A DNA stretch of 16,144 nt from DATKCN01 sp035513175 (GTDB lineage Bacteria; Chloroflexota; Chloroflexia; Thermomicrobiales; CFX8). This document shows positions 6,775 to 13,816 of this stretch, piece after piece; the stretch's first letter is position 1, and every line of letters begins with the position of its first letter. Under the pieces are notes generated by a model. That model made no database searches, was not told the DNA's origin, and was given only the letters and a program-made list of their open reading frames with translations. The position numbers and the translations under genes were made by a program. Where the stretch lies: positions 1 through 16,144 of the forward strand of contig DATKCN010000083.1 of NCBI GenBank assembly GCA_035513175.1, read 5' to 3'.

Positions 6775-6795
6775 AGTACTTTCTGGACACGTCTG
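6775..6795 (+). promoter_or_regulatory. AGTACTTTCTGG-n4-GTCTG box, copy 2
   Basis: This is the same element as at 6409-6429, located about 105 bases before the TTG start of the HD-GYP gene. It is followed by a small hairpin CTGAC-gtgct-GTCAG (6793-6807). Confidence 0.6.
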
Positions 6796-6834
6796 ACGTG
6801 CTGTCAGCGCGGGGCAGGATGTACGATTGCTCTT

Positions 6835-6850
6835 GTTTCGCGCGCGAAAC
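6835..6850. promoter_or_regulatory. 16-bp perfect palindrome in the HD-GYP leader
   Basis: GTTTCGCGCGCGAAAC is perfectly palindromic. With flanking bases 6832-6853, three more pairs form, one of them a wobble in RNA. It lies 51 bases before the HD-GYP start and could be an operator or an RNA hairpin. Confidence 0.45.
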
Positions 6851-6900
6851 GAGATCGCTACGTGCCAAGCCCGTGTGCGCTGGAAAGACGGTGAAGCTCG

Positions 6901-8235
6901 TTGGGCCGGGGGCTTCCGTTCGCAGCAAGAATCTACCTCAGCATTGTGGCCGTGGCAGCGGCGGCGCTCGTTGTCGTGTCCGTCGCGGTCGTTCCCATTG
7001 AGCTGACGCGCACGATCATCATCACGGCGATCGTGCTGGGCCTGATCAGCATGATCCTGGAGCTGATCGACTTTCCCCTGCTGATCGGCGGCGAAACCAG
7101 CTTCTCCACCGTCGCGTACATGGCGATGGTGTTTCTGCTCCCCTTCCCGCTGGCGGCGATCGTGGGACTGGCCGTCGTGGTGTGCGCGGACCTGCGGGTC
7201 CGCAAGGCGCCGGCGTTCCTTATCTTCAACGCGTCTAATTACACGCTGACGCTGGGGCTCAGCAGCCTGCTCTGGTATCTGGCCTACGGCACGCGCCAGC
7301 TCCACGAGCTGCCCATGTCGGTGGTTCCGCTGCTGATGGTGCTGGTGGTCATCGCGGTGTTCTATGTCGTCAACGTGTTCCTGATGAACGGCATCATCGG
7401 GATCATCTCCAGACGCTCGGTTAAGTACATCTGGCTGACGAACGACATCAATCTCCTGCTCCCGTACATCTGCCTGGAGGTCGTCGGGGTCCTGGTTGCG
7501 CTCGTCTGGCTGACGGCGGCGCCCCTGACGCCGCTGCTGATCATTCCAGCCGTCACCACCTACGTTGCGTTCGAGATGATCCAGCGCCTCCAGCATCAGA
7601 CGCAGGAGGCGATGCTGGTGATGGCGGACGCGATCGATCAGCGGGACCCGTACACCGCTGATCATTCGCGGCGAGTGTCGGACATCGCGCTGCGCGTGGC
7701 CGAGGTGTACGGCGTGAACGAGCGCGATCTGGAGCGACTGCGCATGGCCTCCCGCCTGCACGACATCGGCAAGATAGGCATCGGCAACGACCTGCTCCAC
7801 AAGCCGGGCAAGCTGACCGACGCCGAATGGAAGATCATGCAGGATCACCCGGTGATCGGCGAGCAGCTGCTCAAGCCCTACCGCCAGTTCAAGCACGAGA
7901 CGGCGCTGGTGCGCTCGCATCACGAGCGCTGGGACGGCAAGGGCTACCCCGACAAGCTGCGCGGCCAGCAGATTCCGCTGGGAGCGCGTATCATCGCCGT
8001 GGCCGACACCTTCGATGCCATGACGACCGCGCGGCCGTACCGTGGACCGCTCAGCAAGCAGGTGGCGATCGAGGAGATTCGCAACAACGCCATGACCCAG
8101 TTCGACCCTAAGGTGGTCGCGAGCTTCCTGCAAGTCATGGAAGAGTGGAGCAAGGTGCTCCCGATCTCCGGCGACGACCGTGTCGATGTGAGTGAGCTAG
8201 GACAGGCTCCCGCGTGGTTCTACTCAGCGCCATAG
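6901..8235 (+). CDS. Membrane-bound HD-GYP domain protein (putative cyclic-di-GMP phosphodiesterase)
   Basis: The 444-residue protein has an N-terminal membrane region (about residues 10-205, six or seven hydrophobic helices) followed by a complete HD-GYP domain. The membrane region probably senses a signal. The HD-GYP domain normally hydrolyses cyclic di-GMP at a metal centre. Key residues are present: His255 in DHSRRV, His287-Asp288 in LHDIGKIG, His316 in DHPVIGE, His340-His341 in HHERWDGKGYP (the GYP motif at 348-350), and Asp369 in VADTFDAMT. The TTG at 6901 is the first possible start because an in-frame TGA is at 6892-6894; GGTGA (6890-6894) is six bases before it. The 3' end overlaps the DUF5317 gene by 22 bases, so the two are probably translationally coupled. 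Confidence 0.9.
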   Translation: MGRGLPFAARIYLSIVAVAAAALVVVSVAVVPIELTRTIIITAIVLGLISMILELIDFPLLIGGETSFSTVAYMAMVFLLPFPLAAIVGLAVVVCADLRVRKAPAFLIFNASNYTLTLGLSSLLWYLAYGTRQLHELPMSVVPLLMVLVVIAVFYVVNVFLMNGIIGIISRRSVKYIWLTNDINLLLPYICLEVVGVLVALVWLTAAPLTPLLIIPAVTTYVAFEMIQRLQHQTQEAMLVMADAIDQRDPYTADHSRRVSDIALRVAEVYGVNERDLERLRMASRLHDIGKIGIGNDLLHKPGKLTDAEWKIMQDHPVIGEQLLKPYRQFKHETALVRSHHERWDGKGYPDKLRGQQIPLGARIIAVADTFDAMTTARPYRGPLSKQVAIEEIRNNAMTQFDPKVVASFLQVMEEWSKVLPISGDDRVDVSELGQAPAWFYSAP

Positions 8236-8822
8236 CCCTGGGGCTCATCATAGGGTTCGCCACGGGTGGGTCGCTGGCCAAGGCCGCCGGGATGCGCATC
8301 GGACTGCTGCCGGTGCTGCTGGCGGCGCTGCTCGTGCAGGTCGCCATCTTCACCCCCATCGCCGGCCGGTGGGAGATCACGCACAGCATCGGCCCGTACG
8401 CGCATATCGCCACCCTGCTCGCGGTCCTGTTCGTCATGCTGCGCAATCTGCACATCCCCGGCATGAAGATCATCGTCGTCGGGGCGGCGCTGAACGCGCT
8501 GGTGATCACCGCCAACGGCGGGTTCATGCCGTCGCCGGAGTCCGCGCTGGAGCGCGCCGGCCGGCTGGACCGGGTGCGTCAGGAGCAGGCGCGCCAGCAG
8601 GGGGAATCGCCCGTGCTCTCGAACAGCGAGATCGCCGACGACGACACCCGGCTGCTGTTCCTGGGGGACGTGATCGCGATTCCGGACCGGCTGCCGCTGG
8701 CCAACGTCATCTCGATCGGCGACATCGTGATCGCCGCCGGAGCGGTCATCGCGATCACGCGGTCGATGCATCGCAAGCAGGACGCGCCCGCGGAGACTCA
8801 GGCCCCTGGCGTGGCGGCCTGA
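8214..8822 (+). CDS. DUF5317 family membrane protein
   Basis: This 202-residue protein has about five hydrophobic segments. It carries family landmarks NGGFMPSP (about 101-108) and, after a polar loop, 'LLFLGDVIAIP' and 'NVISIGDIVIAAGAVIAI'. DUF5317 proteins have no established function; they are found in Chloroflexota and Firmicutes, and from memory often beside HD-domain genes. The GTG start lies inside the last codons of the HD-GYP gene (22-base overlap, different frame), which points to coupled translation and a shared membrane role. The protein could modulate or be the partner of the HD-GYP membrane sensor. It converges on the VOC gene with only seven bases between stops. Confidence 0.8.
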   Translation: MVLLSAIALGLIIGFATGGSLAKAAGMRIGLLPVLLAALLVQVAIFTPIAGRWEITHSIGPYAHIATLLAVLFVMLRNLHIPGMKIIVVGAALNALVITANGGFMPSPESALERAGRLDRVRQEQARQQGESPVLSNSEIADDDTRLLFLGDVIAIPDRLPLANVISIGDIVIAAGAVIAITRSMHRKQDAPAETQAPGVAA

Positions 8823-8829
8823 AACAGGT

Positions 8830-9222
8830 CTAGCGCTGCTCGTCGGGGTGTTGCCCGCCGGGCTCCTGAATCATGATCAGGTAGCTGTCGGGATCGTGGA
8901 TGAGGAACGAGCGGCCGCCCCATGGGGATTCGGCGAGTGGCGCCAGGATCTGGACGCCCATGCGCTCGATGGCGTCGAAGCGGTCCACGATGCGCGCGTC
9001 CGATAACGTGATCACCGGGCCCGATTTGGGGAGATGTAGCGGGTTGGCGCTGCCGGGCTGTTCCAGCAGCAGTATGTGCAACGCGCCAAGCTGGATCAGC
9101 GCGGTGCGGCGCCCGAGCCAGTCTCCGAGCGTGACAACCTGGAAATCGAGCGCCTGGGTATAGAAGTGCAACGCGCGGTCCAGTTGCTCGACATCCAGCA
9201 CGAGCCGGTCGAAGATCAGCAT
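8830..9222 (-). CDS. VOC superfamily (glyoxalase/bleomycin-resistance fold) protein
   Basis: The 130-residue protein fits one vicinal-oxygen-chelate domain made of two beta-alpha-beta-beta-beta modules. It opens with MLIFDRLVLDVEQLDRALHF, followed by YTQALDFQVV, which is the classic pattern of the first module. The second module has FDAIERMGVQILAPLAESPW, then a GG-RSFLIHDPDSYLIMIQEP ending. Family members include glyoxalase I, extradiol dioxygenases and antibiotic-binding proteins. The usual His at the first metal position is replaced here (LVLDVEQ), so catalytic activity is uncertain. The acidic end residue of the second module appears as E in MIQEP. I chose the ATG at 9222 because GGAGG (9233-9237) precedes it and the longer open frame is not VOC-like. 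Confidence 0.85.
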   Translation of the reverse strand: MLIFDRLVLDVEQLDRALHFYTQALDFQVVTLGDWLGRRTALIQLGALHILLLEQPGSANPLHLPKSGPVITLSDARIVDRFDAIERMGVQILAPLAESPWGGRSFLIHDPDSYLIMIQEPGGQHPDEQR

Positions 9223-9337
9223 GAGGGCGCGTCCTCCATCGCGACACGCATGTCGCCTGTCCAATGGTACAGGTGGCAAGCCGTCCGTGAGGCTGCCGAA
9301 AACTGTCCCGTCGGCGGATTCACGTCGTCGTTGCCGG

Positions 9338-9372
9338 ATACTAGTATAGGCACATGCCCGGCATATGCCGGG
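9338..9372 (-). promoter_or_regulatory. Candidate promoter and operator palindromes upstream of the VOC gene
   Basis: On the minus strand, TATACT (9343-9348) lies inside the palindrome ATACTAGTAT. The 16-bp palindrome CCCGGCATATGCCGGG (9357-9372) covers the place where a -35 element would be, and no good -35 match is seen. This layout suits a regulated promoter, with a dimeric regulator bound at the palindrome. Confidence 0.35.
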
Positions 9373-9540
9373 GCGAGGCCCGGGACCCGGATGATACATG
9401 GCCACCGGAACGCACTGCAGCGCCGGTTGTGTCGACGGTGAGAATGGGCAGCGCGCGGGGGACGCACCCCATCTCCTGCACACACCTCTGCCTCCTCCTT
9501 GTGGACGAGCGCCGCCAACGCCGTCCCGCACCCCAGAACA

Positions 9541-9576
9541 GGCCTGGCTCCTCCCCTGCACACAGGGAGCCAGGCC
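9541..9576 (-). terminator. Hairpin terminator downstream of the HEAT-repeat gene
   Basis: GGCCTGGCTCC (9541-9551) pairs perfectly with GGAGCCAGGCC (9566-9576) around a 14-base loop. On the minus strand it begins about 58 bases after the HEAT gene stop and is followed by TGTTCTGG, a weak T-rich tail. Confidence 0.5.
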
Positions 9577-9634
9577 GAAGCCTCTTTAATGAGAGACGCG
9601 GCGCGGGGGATGAGGGCCGCACGTTCCTGATCTC

Positions 9635-10450
9635 TCATCCCGCGTCGAGCGAACGCCGCGCGGCCCGCGCCGCCGAGCGCACCATCCGCCGCTCATCGAG
9701 CGCGAGCAGGTCCAGGACCGCCAGCAGCGGCTGAGGGGATCGCCGCGCGGCGGCGCTACCGCAGGCCGCTGCCACATTCCAGCGGGTGATCGCGTCGTCG
9801 CGCCGCGCCCAGTCGCGCAGCGCCGCGTGGGTCGCGTCCGGATAGGCGGCGAGCAGGCCGGCGCCGATGGCGAACGGGCCGAGGTTGCGGCGGACGTAGG
9901 CGGAGTGGTCCGCCAGCAGCGGCTCGAGCAGCGCCAGCAGCCGCTGCGCGCGCTCCGGCTTGCGAGCGTCGGCGGCCGCCATCGCCGCCAGGGCCACCGC
10001 CCGCCGCACCCGGTCATCCGCATGCGCGGTCAGCGCCAGCAGCGCGGGATACTCCGCGTCGAAGTCGCTGTCCAGCGCCGCGCCGAAGATCCCGGCGGCC
10101 CACTCGCGCACCTCCCAGTCGCTATCGGCGGCCAGCGCGAGCGCGCGCTGCATGACGGCGGCGCGGTCGACGGGCAGGCAATCCGCCAGCGCAATGCACG
10201 AGATCGACCGTAGCGACGGCTCGTGGGACGTGGCATGCCGCAACGCCGCGCGCAGCAGGTCCGGGGAGCGCGGGCCGTCTCGCTCGCGCAGGCGCGCCGC
10301 CACCCAACGCTTGGTGCGGGCGTTCACGCCCGGCCGGCCGTGATGCGTCCCGGAGTGGAGGGCGGCGGCGAGCGCGTCATCGTCGCCGGCGTCGAGCGCG
10401 CGCTGGATGCGTTCCTGGAGCGCGCGGCGATCGCTGGGTTCAGGTGGCAT
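9635..10450 (-). CDS. HEAT-repeat protein (AlkD-like superfamily)
   Basis: The 271-residue soluble protein is built of alpha-helical HEAT-like repeats. Examples are SLRSISCIALADCLPVDRAA, SDWEVREWAAGIFGAALDSD, ADDRVRRAVALAAMAAADAR and 'YVRRNLGPFAIGAGLLAAYP', then an 'ITRWNVAAACGS' helix and a final repeat. The 'D-x-x-V-R-x-x-A' rhythm is typical. This arrangement is shared with AlkD-type DNA alkylation-repair proteins and with HEAT proteins that bind partners. I see no specific catalytic residue, so enzyme activity is not claimed. I chose the ATG at 10450 with GGGGGAT just upstream; ATGs at 10465 and 10498 are alternatives, the last lying inside a perfect inverted repeat. It follows the response regulator on the same strand, with that hairpin between them. 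Confidence 0.75.
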   Translation of the reverse strand: MPPEPSDRRALQERIQRALDAGDDDALAAALHSGTHHGRPGVNARTKRWVAARLRERDGPRSPDLLRAALRHATSHEPSLRSISCIALADCLPVDRAAVMQRALALAADSDWEVREWAAGIFGAALDSDFDAEYPALLALTAHADDRVRRAVALAAMAAADARKPERAQRLLALLEPLLADHSAYVRRNLGPFAIGAGLLAAYPDATHAALRDWARRDDAITRWNVAAACGSAAARRSPQPLLAVLDLLALDERRMVRSAARAARRSLDAG

Positions 10451-10474
10451 GCGGCTATCCCCCATGTGAGGCCG

Positions 10475-10504
10475 GCTCCCATGGCGCCGTGGCGCCATGG
10501 GAGC
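10475..10504. terminator. 14-bp perfect inverted repeat between response regulator and HEAT gene
   Basis: GCTCCCATGGCGCC (10475-10488) pairs with GGCGCCATGGGAGC (10491-10504) around two bases. On the minus strand it starts 27 bases after the response regulator stop. It probably ends or attenuates that transcript before the HEAT gene; no U-tract follows. The right arm also holds the alternative HEAT start at 10498. Confidence 0.5.
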
Positions 10505-10530
10505 GCAGAGCGCGCTTACGTGGAGCCCGG

Positions 10531-10992
10531 CTACCCTCCGGCCGCGGGGGGGTTGTTGTCGTAGGCATGCGCGAGGCGCAGCGTTGAGCGGATGTTGGCG
10601 ATCAGCGCGTCGAGATCGAACGGCTTGGAGATGATTCTATCGGCCAGCAGCTCATCGACCGCTTCCCGCAGGATGAAGCCGGCGGACATGGCGATGATTG
10701 GAATGCCAGCGGTGCGGGCGTTCGACTTCAGATGACGGGTGGCGTCGACGCCGCTCATGATGGGCATCATCAGGTCCATCAGGATGAGCGCTGGTGGGTT
10801 CTCGGCGACGCGTTCGACCGCCTCCCGCCCGTTGACGGCCAGGATGGGCGTGAACCCCTCGTCCTCCAGCAGCGCCTCAAGCACTGAGCGTATGGTTGGG
10901 TCGTCGTCAACGACCAGGATATCTACGGTTGCGATGTGTTGCCCTCGTGCCCTGGTTGCGCGATCCGGGCTACTGAACATGGTACGATGCAT
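10531..10992 (-). CDS. Single-domain response regulator (CheY-like receiver)
   Basis: The 153-residue protein is one receiver domain without an output domain. Counting from the ATG at 10992, the acidic pocket is Asp29-Asp31 in ILVVDDDP. The phosphorylated aspartate is Asp73 in LILMDLMMP, the switch residue is Ser103 in PIIAMSAG, and the conserved lysine is Lys123 in ISKPFD. The receiver is preceded by about 20 polar residues. The ATG at 10980 is an alternative start; GAGGA lies about 12 bases before it and directly abuts the first ATG. No histidine kinase is in the window, so its partner is elsewhere. Such stand-alone receivers pass phosphoryl groups in relays or bind target proteins. Confidence 0.92.
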   Translation of the reverse strand: MHRTMFSSPDRATRARGQHIATVDILVVDDDPTIRSVLEALLEDEGFTPILAVNGREAVERVAENPPALILMDLMMPIMSGVDATRHLKSNARTAGIPIIAMSAGFILREAVDELLADRIISKPFDLDALIANIRSTLRLAHAYDNNPPAAGG

Positions 10993-11147
10993 TCCTCATA
11001 GCAGCCCCGCTCCGACAGGGTTACATACTGAACTGATTACCCCGCCGCTGTAGCAATATGCACGCCATCGCAGGCAGGCTGCCGTCGCGCGGGATGGCAT
11101 CACGGCCGAGCGCGGGCGGATTGCCCGTGCGGTTGAGGCAGGTTGGG

Positions 11148-11381
11148 ATGGACCAGGTCACACGTCTTCCGCCACTGGCCGCGGTTTCCGGGTGGATGAC
11201 GGCGTCGATCGTAGCCGCCAGCGTCGTGCTGGCGCTGCTGGCGGTGGCGCTGATGTTCGCGCGGGCGCGGGGCGCGGGCGAGGAGGCCGGCGGGCAGCGT
11301 CCGGTCTATATCGATCCGGTGCTGATCGTCTCCGCGGCGGGCGTGATCGTGCTGGCGCTGGCCGCCTGGCTGACGCGCTGA
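11148..11381 (+). CDS. Small two-helix membrane protein, 77 residues
   Basis: The frame from ATG 11148 gives one helix at about residues 17-38 (WMTASIVAASVVLALLAVAL), a polar loop rich in Gly and Glu (39-55), and a second helix at about 56-75, ending in LTR. GAGGCA lies about ten bases before the ATG. The open frame extends upstream to 11058, but that part is Arg-rich and not membrane-like, so I prefer the shorter form. I recognise no family. It is divergent from the response regulator and may share its regulatory gap. Confidence 0.6.
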   Translation: MDQVTRLPPLAAVSGWMTASIVAASVVLALLAVALMFARARGAGEEAGGQRPVYIDPVLIVSAAGVIVLALAAWLTR

Positions 11382-11759
11382 GCGGCCGGCGCGCCGCCCA
11401 TGTCCCGGCGTTGCTCACGCCCCGGCGGCCCATGGATCTTCATGCTGGCGGGGAGATCACGCCGAGCATAACCAATGGCACACGCCGTGCGTTATTGCCA
11501 GTGAGTCACGGTGGACCCCACCCACCGCACTCCGGGCAACGAAGGAAGCCCGCGGAGAAACCTACTCCACCCCATCCTTCCCTCCCGAGGCGACCCCCTA
11601 CCCCAGGGCCGCCTCACCTTTTGCCCCGCGTTATGGTGAACATCGATGTACACGCGGATTCGGCCCCGTAACGTCGGCTGGCCACCTGTCCCTAACCCCG
11701 CCCGATGTAGACACGCGGACGTCCCCCGATCCTCGAATGTGCCGCGGCTTGCCCAGTCC
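11382..11759. other. Intergenic region with no recognised gene
   Basis: These 378 bases between the small membrane gene (plus) and the MFS gene (minus, ending at 11760) contain C-rich low-complexity sequence around 11560-11620. One two-part hairpin is visible: ATAAC (11468-11472) with GTTAT (11491-11495), enclosing GCAC (11478-11481) with GTGC (11487-11490). No convincing start with a ribosome-binding site is visible. As the two genes converge here, the hairpin may help termination. Confidence 0.4.
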
Positions 11760-13037
11760 CTACGAGGGTTGGGGCCGCTCCAGCTCGCCCAGGGTGTAGT
11801 CGCGGATGCGGGGGCTGAAGAGCGCCGCGCCGGCGGCGACCAGCACGACGGCGATGCCGCCGACGATGACGGCCGGCTGCGTGCCGAACAGCCGCGCCGT
11901 GACGCCGGCCTCGAAGTCGCCCAGCTCGGGGCCGCCGCCGGAGAAGACGGAGTGCACGGCTGCGATGCGGCCGCGCAGGTGATCCGGCGTGGCGAGCTGC
12001 CGGATGGTGTGGCGGAAGGTCATGCTGACGGTGTCGGCCACGCCGCTGGCGCCGAGCGCGAGCAAGGCGATCCAGAAGGTCGGGGCCGCGCCGAAGGCGA
12101 TGATCGCGACGCCGTAGCAGGCGATCGAGCCCAGCACCATGCGGCCCGGCTTACGCGCCACCGGCAGCGCCGTGAGCGTCAGGCCGCCCAGCACCGCGCC
12201 GAACGCGGGCGCTGAGTACAGGAATCCCAGTCCCCGTGGGCCAACGTCGAGAATGTCGCTGGCGAAGATCGGCAGCAGCACCAGGGCCGAGCCGAAGAAG
12301 GTCGCCAGGAAGTCGATCGTCATCAGGGACAGGATGACCGGGTTCTGGCGCACGAAGCGCAGGCCGTCGATCACGGCGTGGACGCCGCCCCGCGCGATGA
12401 CCGGCACGGCCGGGCGCGAGCGCATGACGAGCAACGCGGCGATGACCGCGCCGAACGACGCGACGTTCAGCCAGTAGGTGAACCCGAGGCCGAAGCTGGC
12501 GATGGCGACGCCGCCGACGGCCGGCCCGACGATGGTGGCGACGTTGCCGGCCAGGATGTTGAGCGTGAGCGCCTGGGGCAGGCGGTAGCGCGGGACGAGG
12601 TTGGGGATGAGCGCCTGGCGGGCCGGGTCATCGAAGCAGTCGGCCGTAGCGGACAGCAGCGTGACGATATAGATGAGGGTAACGGAGACGAACTCGGCCT
12701 GCGTCGCGATGGCCAGCACGGCGGAGAAGGCGGCCAGGATGCCCTGGGTGACGATCAGCAGCAGCCGCCGGTCGCGGGCGTCGGCCAGCGCGCCGCCGAC
12801 CAGCGAGAAGGCGATGGTCGGGATGGCGCGCATCAGGCCCAGCATGCCGAGCTGGAGGGCGGAGCCGGTCAGCAGGTAGATGTGCCAGCCCAGCGCGACG
12901 GTCTGAATCTGCCCGCCGAGAGTGGAGACGAACTGGCCGGACCAGAGCAGGCGGAAGTCGCGGTGCTTCAGCGCGGCGGTGGCGCGTTCGGCTCGATACG
13001 GGGCGGGTTCAGGCAGCGCGGGTGTCTGATCGCTCAC
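11760..13037 (-). CDS. MFS transporter, EntS/MFS_3-like exporter
   Basis: This is a major facilitator superfamily protein of about 425 residues with twelve hydrophobic helices. Its start, ALKHRDFRLLWSGQFVSTLG, is typical of the enterobactin-exporter-like (MFS_3) branch. The cytoplasmic loop after helix 2 carries GGALADARDRRLLL, the MFS motif A pattern. The central 'DILDVGPRGLGFLYSAPAFG' is also typical. Such proteins usually export small molecules in exchange for protons; the substrate is unknown. GTG at 13037 (MSDQTP) is favoured because GGAG lies about seven bases before it; GTG at 13049 is an alternative. It is divergent from, and distantly paralogous to, the MFS gene at 13793, with the Lrp gene between them. 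Confidence 0.9.
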   Translation of the reverse strand: MSDQTPALPEPAPYRAERATAALKHRDFRLLWSGQFVSTLGGQIQTVALGWHIYLLTGSALQLGMLGLMRAIPTIAFSLVGGALADARDRRLLLIVTQGILAAFSAVLAIATQAEFVSVTLIYIVTLLSATADCFDDPARQALIPNLVPRYRLPQALTLNILAGNVATIVGPAVGGVAIASFGLGFTYWLNVASFGAVIAALLVMRSRPAVPVIARGGVHAVIDGLRFVRQNPVILSLMTIDFLATFFGSALVLLPIFASDILDVGPRGLGFLYSAPAFGAVLGGLTLTALPVARKPGRMVLGSIACYGVAIIAFGAAPTFWIALLALGASGVADTVSMTFRHTIRQLATPDHLRGRIAAVHSVFSGGGPELGDFEAGVTARLFGTQPAVIVGGIAVVLVAAGAALFSPRIRDYTLGELERPQPS

Positions 13038-13182
13038 GGCAGGCTCCACAACCCCGTCCGGCCCATGGGGGCTGGTGGGTGTCTCAGGTGGGGCCCTCGC
13101 TCACGGTTGCGGATGTAGAGCTGGCGTGGCGATGAACAGCTGGGTCCACGGTCGGTTTTGCACGGGCAAGGATACATGCTGG

Positions 13183-13210
13183 AGCGGGTAGCGGTTAGCG
13201 GATAGGGGTT
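13183..13210 (+). repeat. Heptamer repeat, copy 3
   Basis: This copy reads AGCGGGT, AGCGGTT, AGCGGAT, AGGGGTT in 7-base register, then GCGGTGG. It lies in the gap between the divergent MFS gene and the Lrp gene, in Lrp orientation, about 100 bases before the Lrp start. Confidence 0.8.
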
Positions 13211-13311
13211 GCGGTGGTGGTTTCGTGCGATTGTGGCATTCAGAATGGAGAGTTCTGGCGTACAATGGGTTGGTTGTGGCGGTTTTCGCTACGGAGGCCG
13301 AGGAGTTGGGC

Positions 13312-13803
13312 GTGGCGCAGGCAACGGGACATGAGGTCGACAGCATCGACCGGCAGCTGATCCGGCTGTTGCAGGAGCGGCCGCGGGCGTCGTACGCGGA
13401 ACTGGCGCGAGCCAGCGGGGTGCCGGAATCGACGGTGCGGCGGCGGGTGGAGAGCCTGTACGAGGCGGGCACGATCTCGACGATCGTGGCGCCGGACATC
13501 GCCCAGCTCGGGTACGAGGCCGTCAGCCTGATCGGCATCAAGGCCGACCTGAACCACGTCGAGGAGATCGCGGAGCACCTGCGCCAGCGTGAAGAAGTGA
13601 CGATGGTGCTGATCACGCTGGGCCGCCTCAACCTGTTCTGCGGCGTCGCGCTGCGCAGCGTCGAGGACATGTACCCCTTCCTGCGCGAGCACGTTGCGCC
13701 GCTGCCGGGCGTGCGGGATGTCGAGACGTTCGTGTCGATCTCGACGGTGAAGCTGTTCCGCGACTGGCGCGTGCCGGGGGAAGCGGTGAGCGGTGAGCGG
13801 TGA
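13312..13803 (+). CDS. Lrp/AsnC family transcriptional regulator
   Basis: The 163-residue protein has an N-terminal winged helix-turn-helix (about residues 8-60: 'IDRQLIRLLQERPRASYAEL', then ARASGVPESTVRRRVESL as the recognition region). A RAM/AsnC ligand-binding domain follows (VSLIGIKADLNHVEEIAEHL, EVTMVLITLGRLNLFCGVAL, VRDVETFVSISTVKLFRDWR). Members bind DNA as dimers or higher oligomers and often sense amino acids or related metabolites. I chose GTG 13312 because AGGAG (13301-13305) is well placed; the frame is open upstream to 13225 but that leader is not family-like. A TACAAT (13261-13266) could be the -10 element. The last residues (AVSGER) and the stop are encoded by heptamer repeat copy 4. 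The next gene, an MFS exporter, overlaps by 11 bases and is a likely target. Confidence 0.9.
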   Translation: MAQATGHEVDSIDRQLIRLLQERPRASYAELARASGVPESTVRRRVESLYEAGTISTIVAPDIAQLGYEAVSLIGIKADLNHVEEIAEHLRQREEVTMVLITLGRLNLFCGVALRSVEDMYPFLREHVAPLPGVRDVETFVSISTVKLFRDWRVPGEAVSGER

Positions 13804-13816
13804 GTGGATAGGGAAC
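13782..13816 (+). repeat. Heptamer repeat, copy 4, inside coding sequence
   Basis: Three AGCGGTG units, then AGTGGAT and AGGGAAC. The repeat encodes the end and stop of the Lrp gene and the GTG start of the longest MFS frame. A perfect 11-bp hairpin, CTGCCCCGGCG (13827-13837) with CGCCGGGGCAG (13848-13858), follows directly. Confidence 0.8.

Larger units (their letters stand above)
9223..9634. other. Intergenic region with palindromes between VOC and HEAT-repeat genes
   Basis: No convincing gene is visible in these 412 bases. They hold two adjacent perfect palindromes (ATACTAGTAT at 9338-9347 and CCCGGCATATGCCGGG at 9357-9372), a minus-strand TATACT (9343-9348) that could serve as the -10 element of the VOC gene with a leader of about 115 bases, and a hairpin (9541-9576) downstream of the HEAT gene. 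The overlapping long frames on both strands look like GC-rich artefacts. Confidence 0.5.

Noticed and set aside
6553..8133. 526-residue open frame on the minus strand
   Set aside because: It lies antisense to the HD-GYP gene, is rich in His, Gln, Arg and Asp as expected from the mirror of a GC-rich gene, and has no family signature; the plus-strand frame has full HD-GYP motifs.
9223..9634. tRNA or structured RNA gene in the gap
   Set aside because: No cloverleaf or T-loop consensus is visible; only simple palindromes are present.
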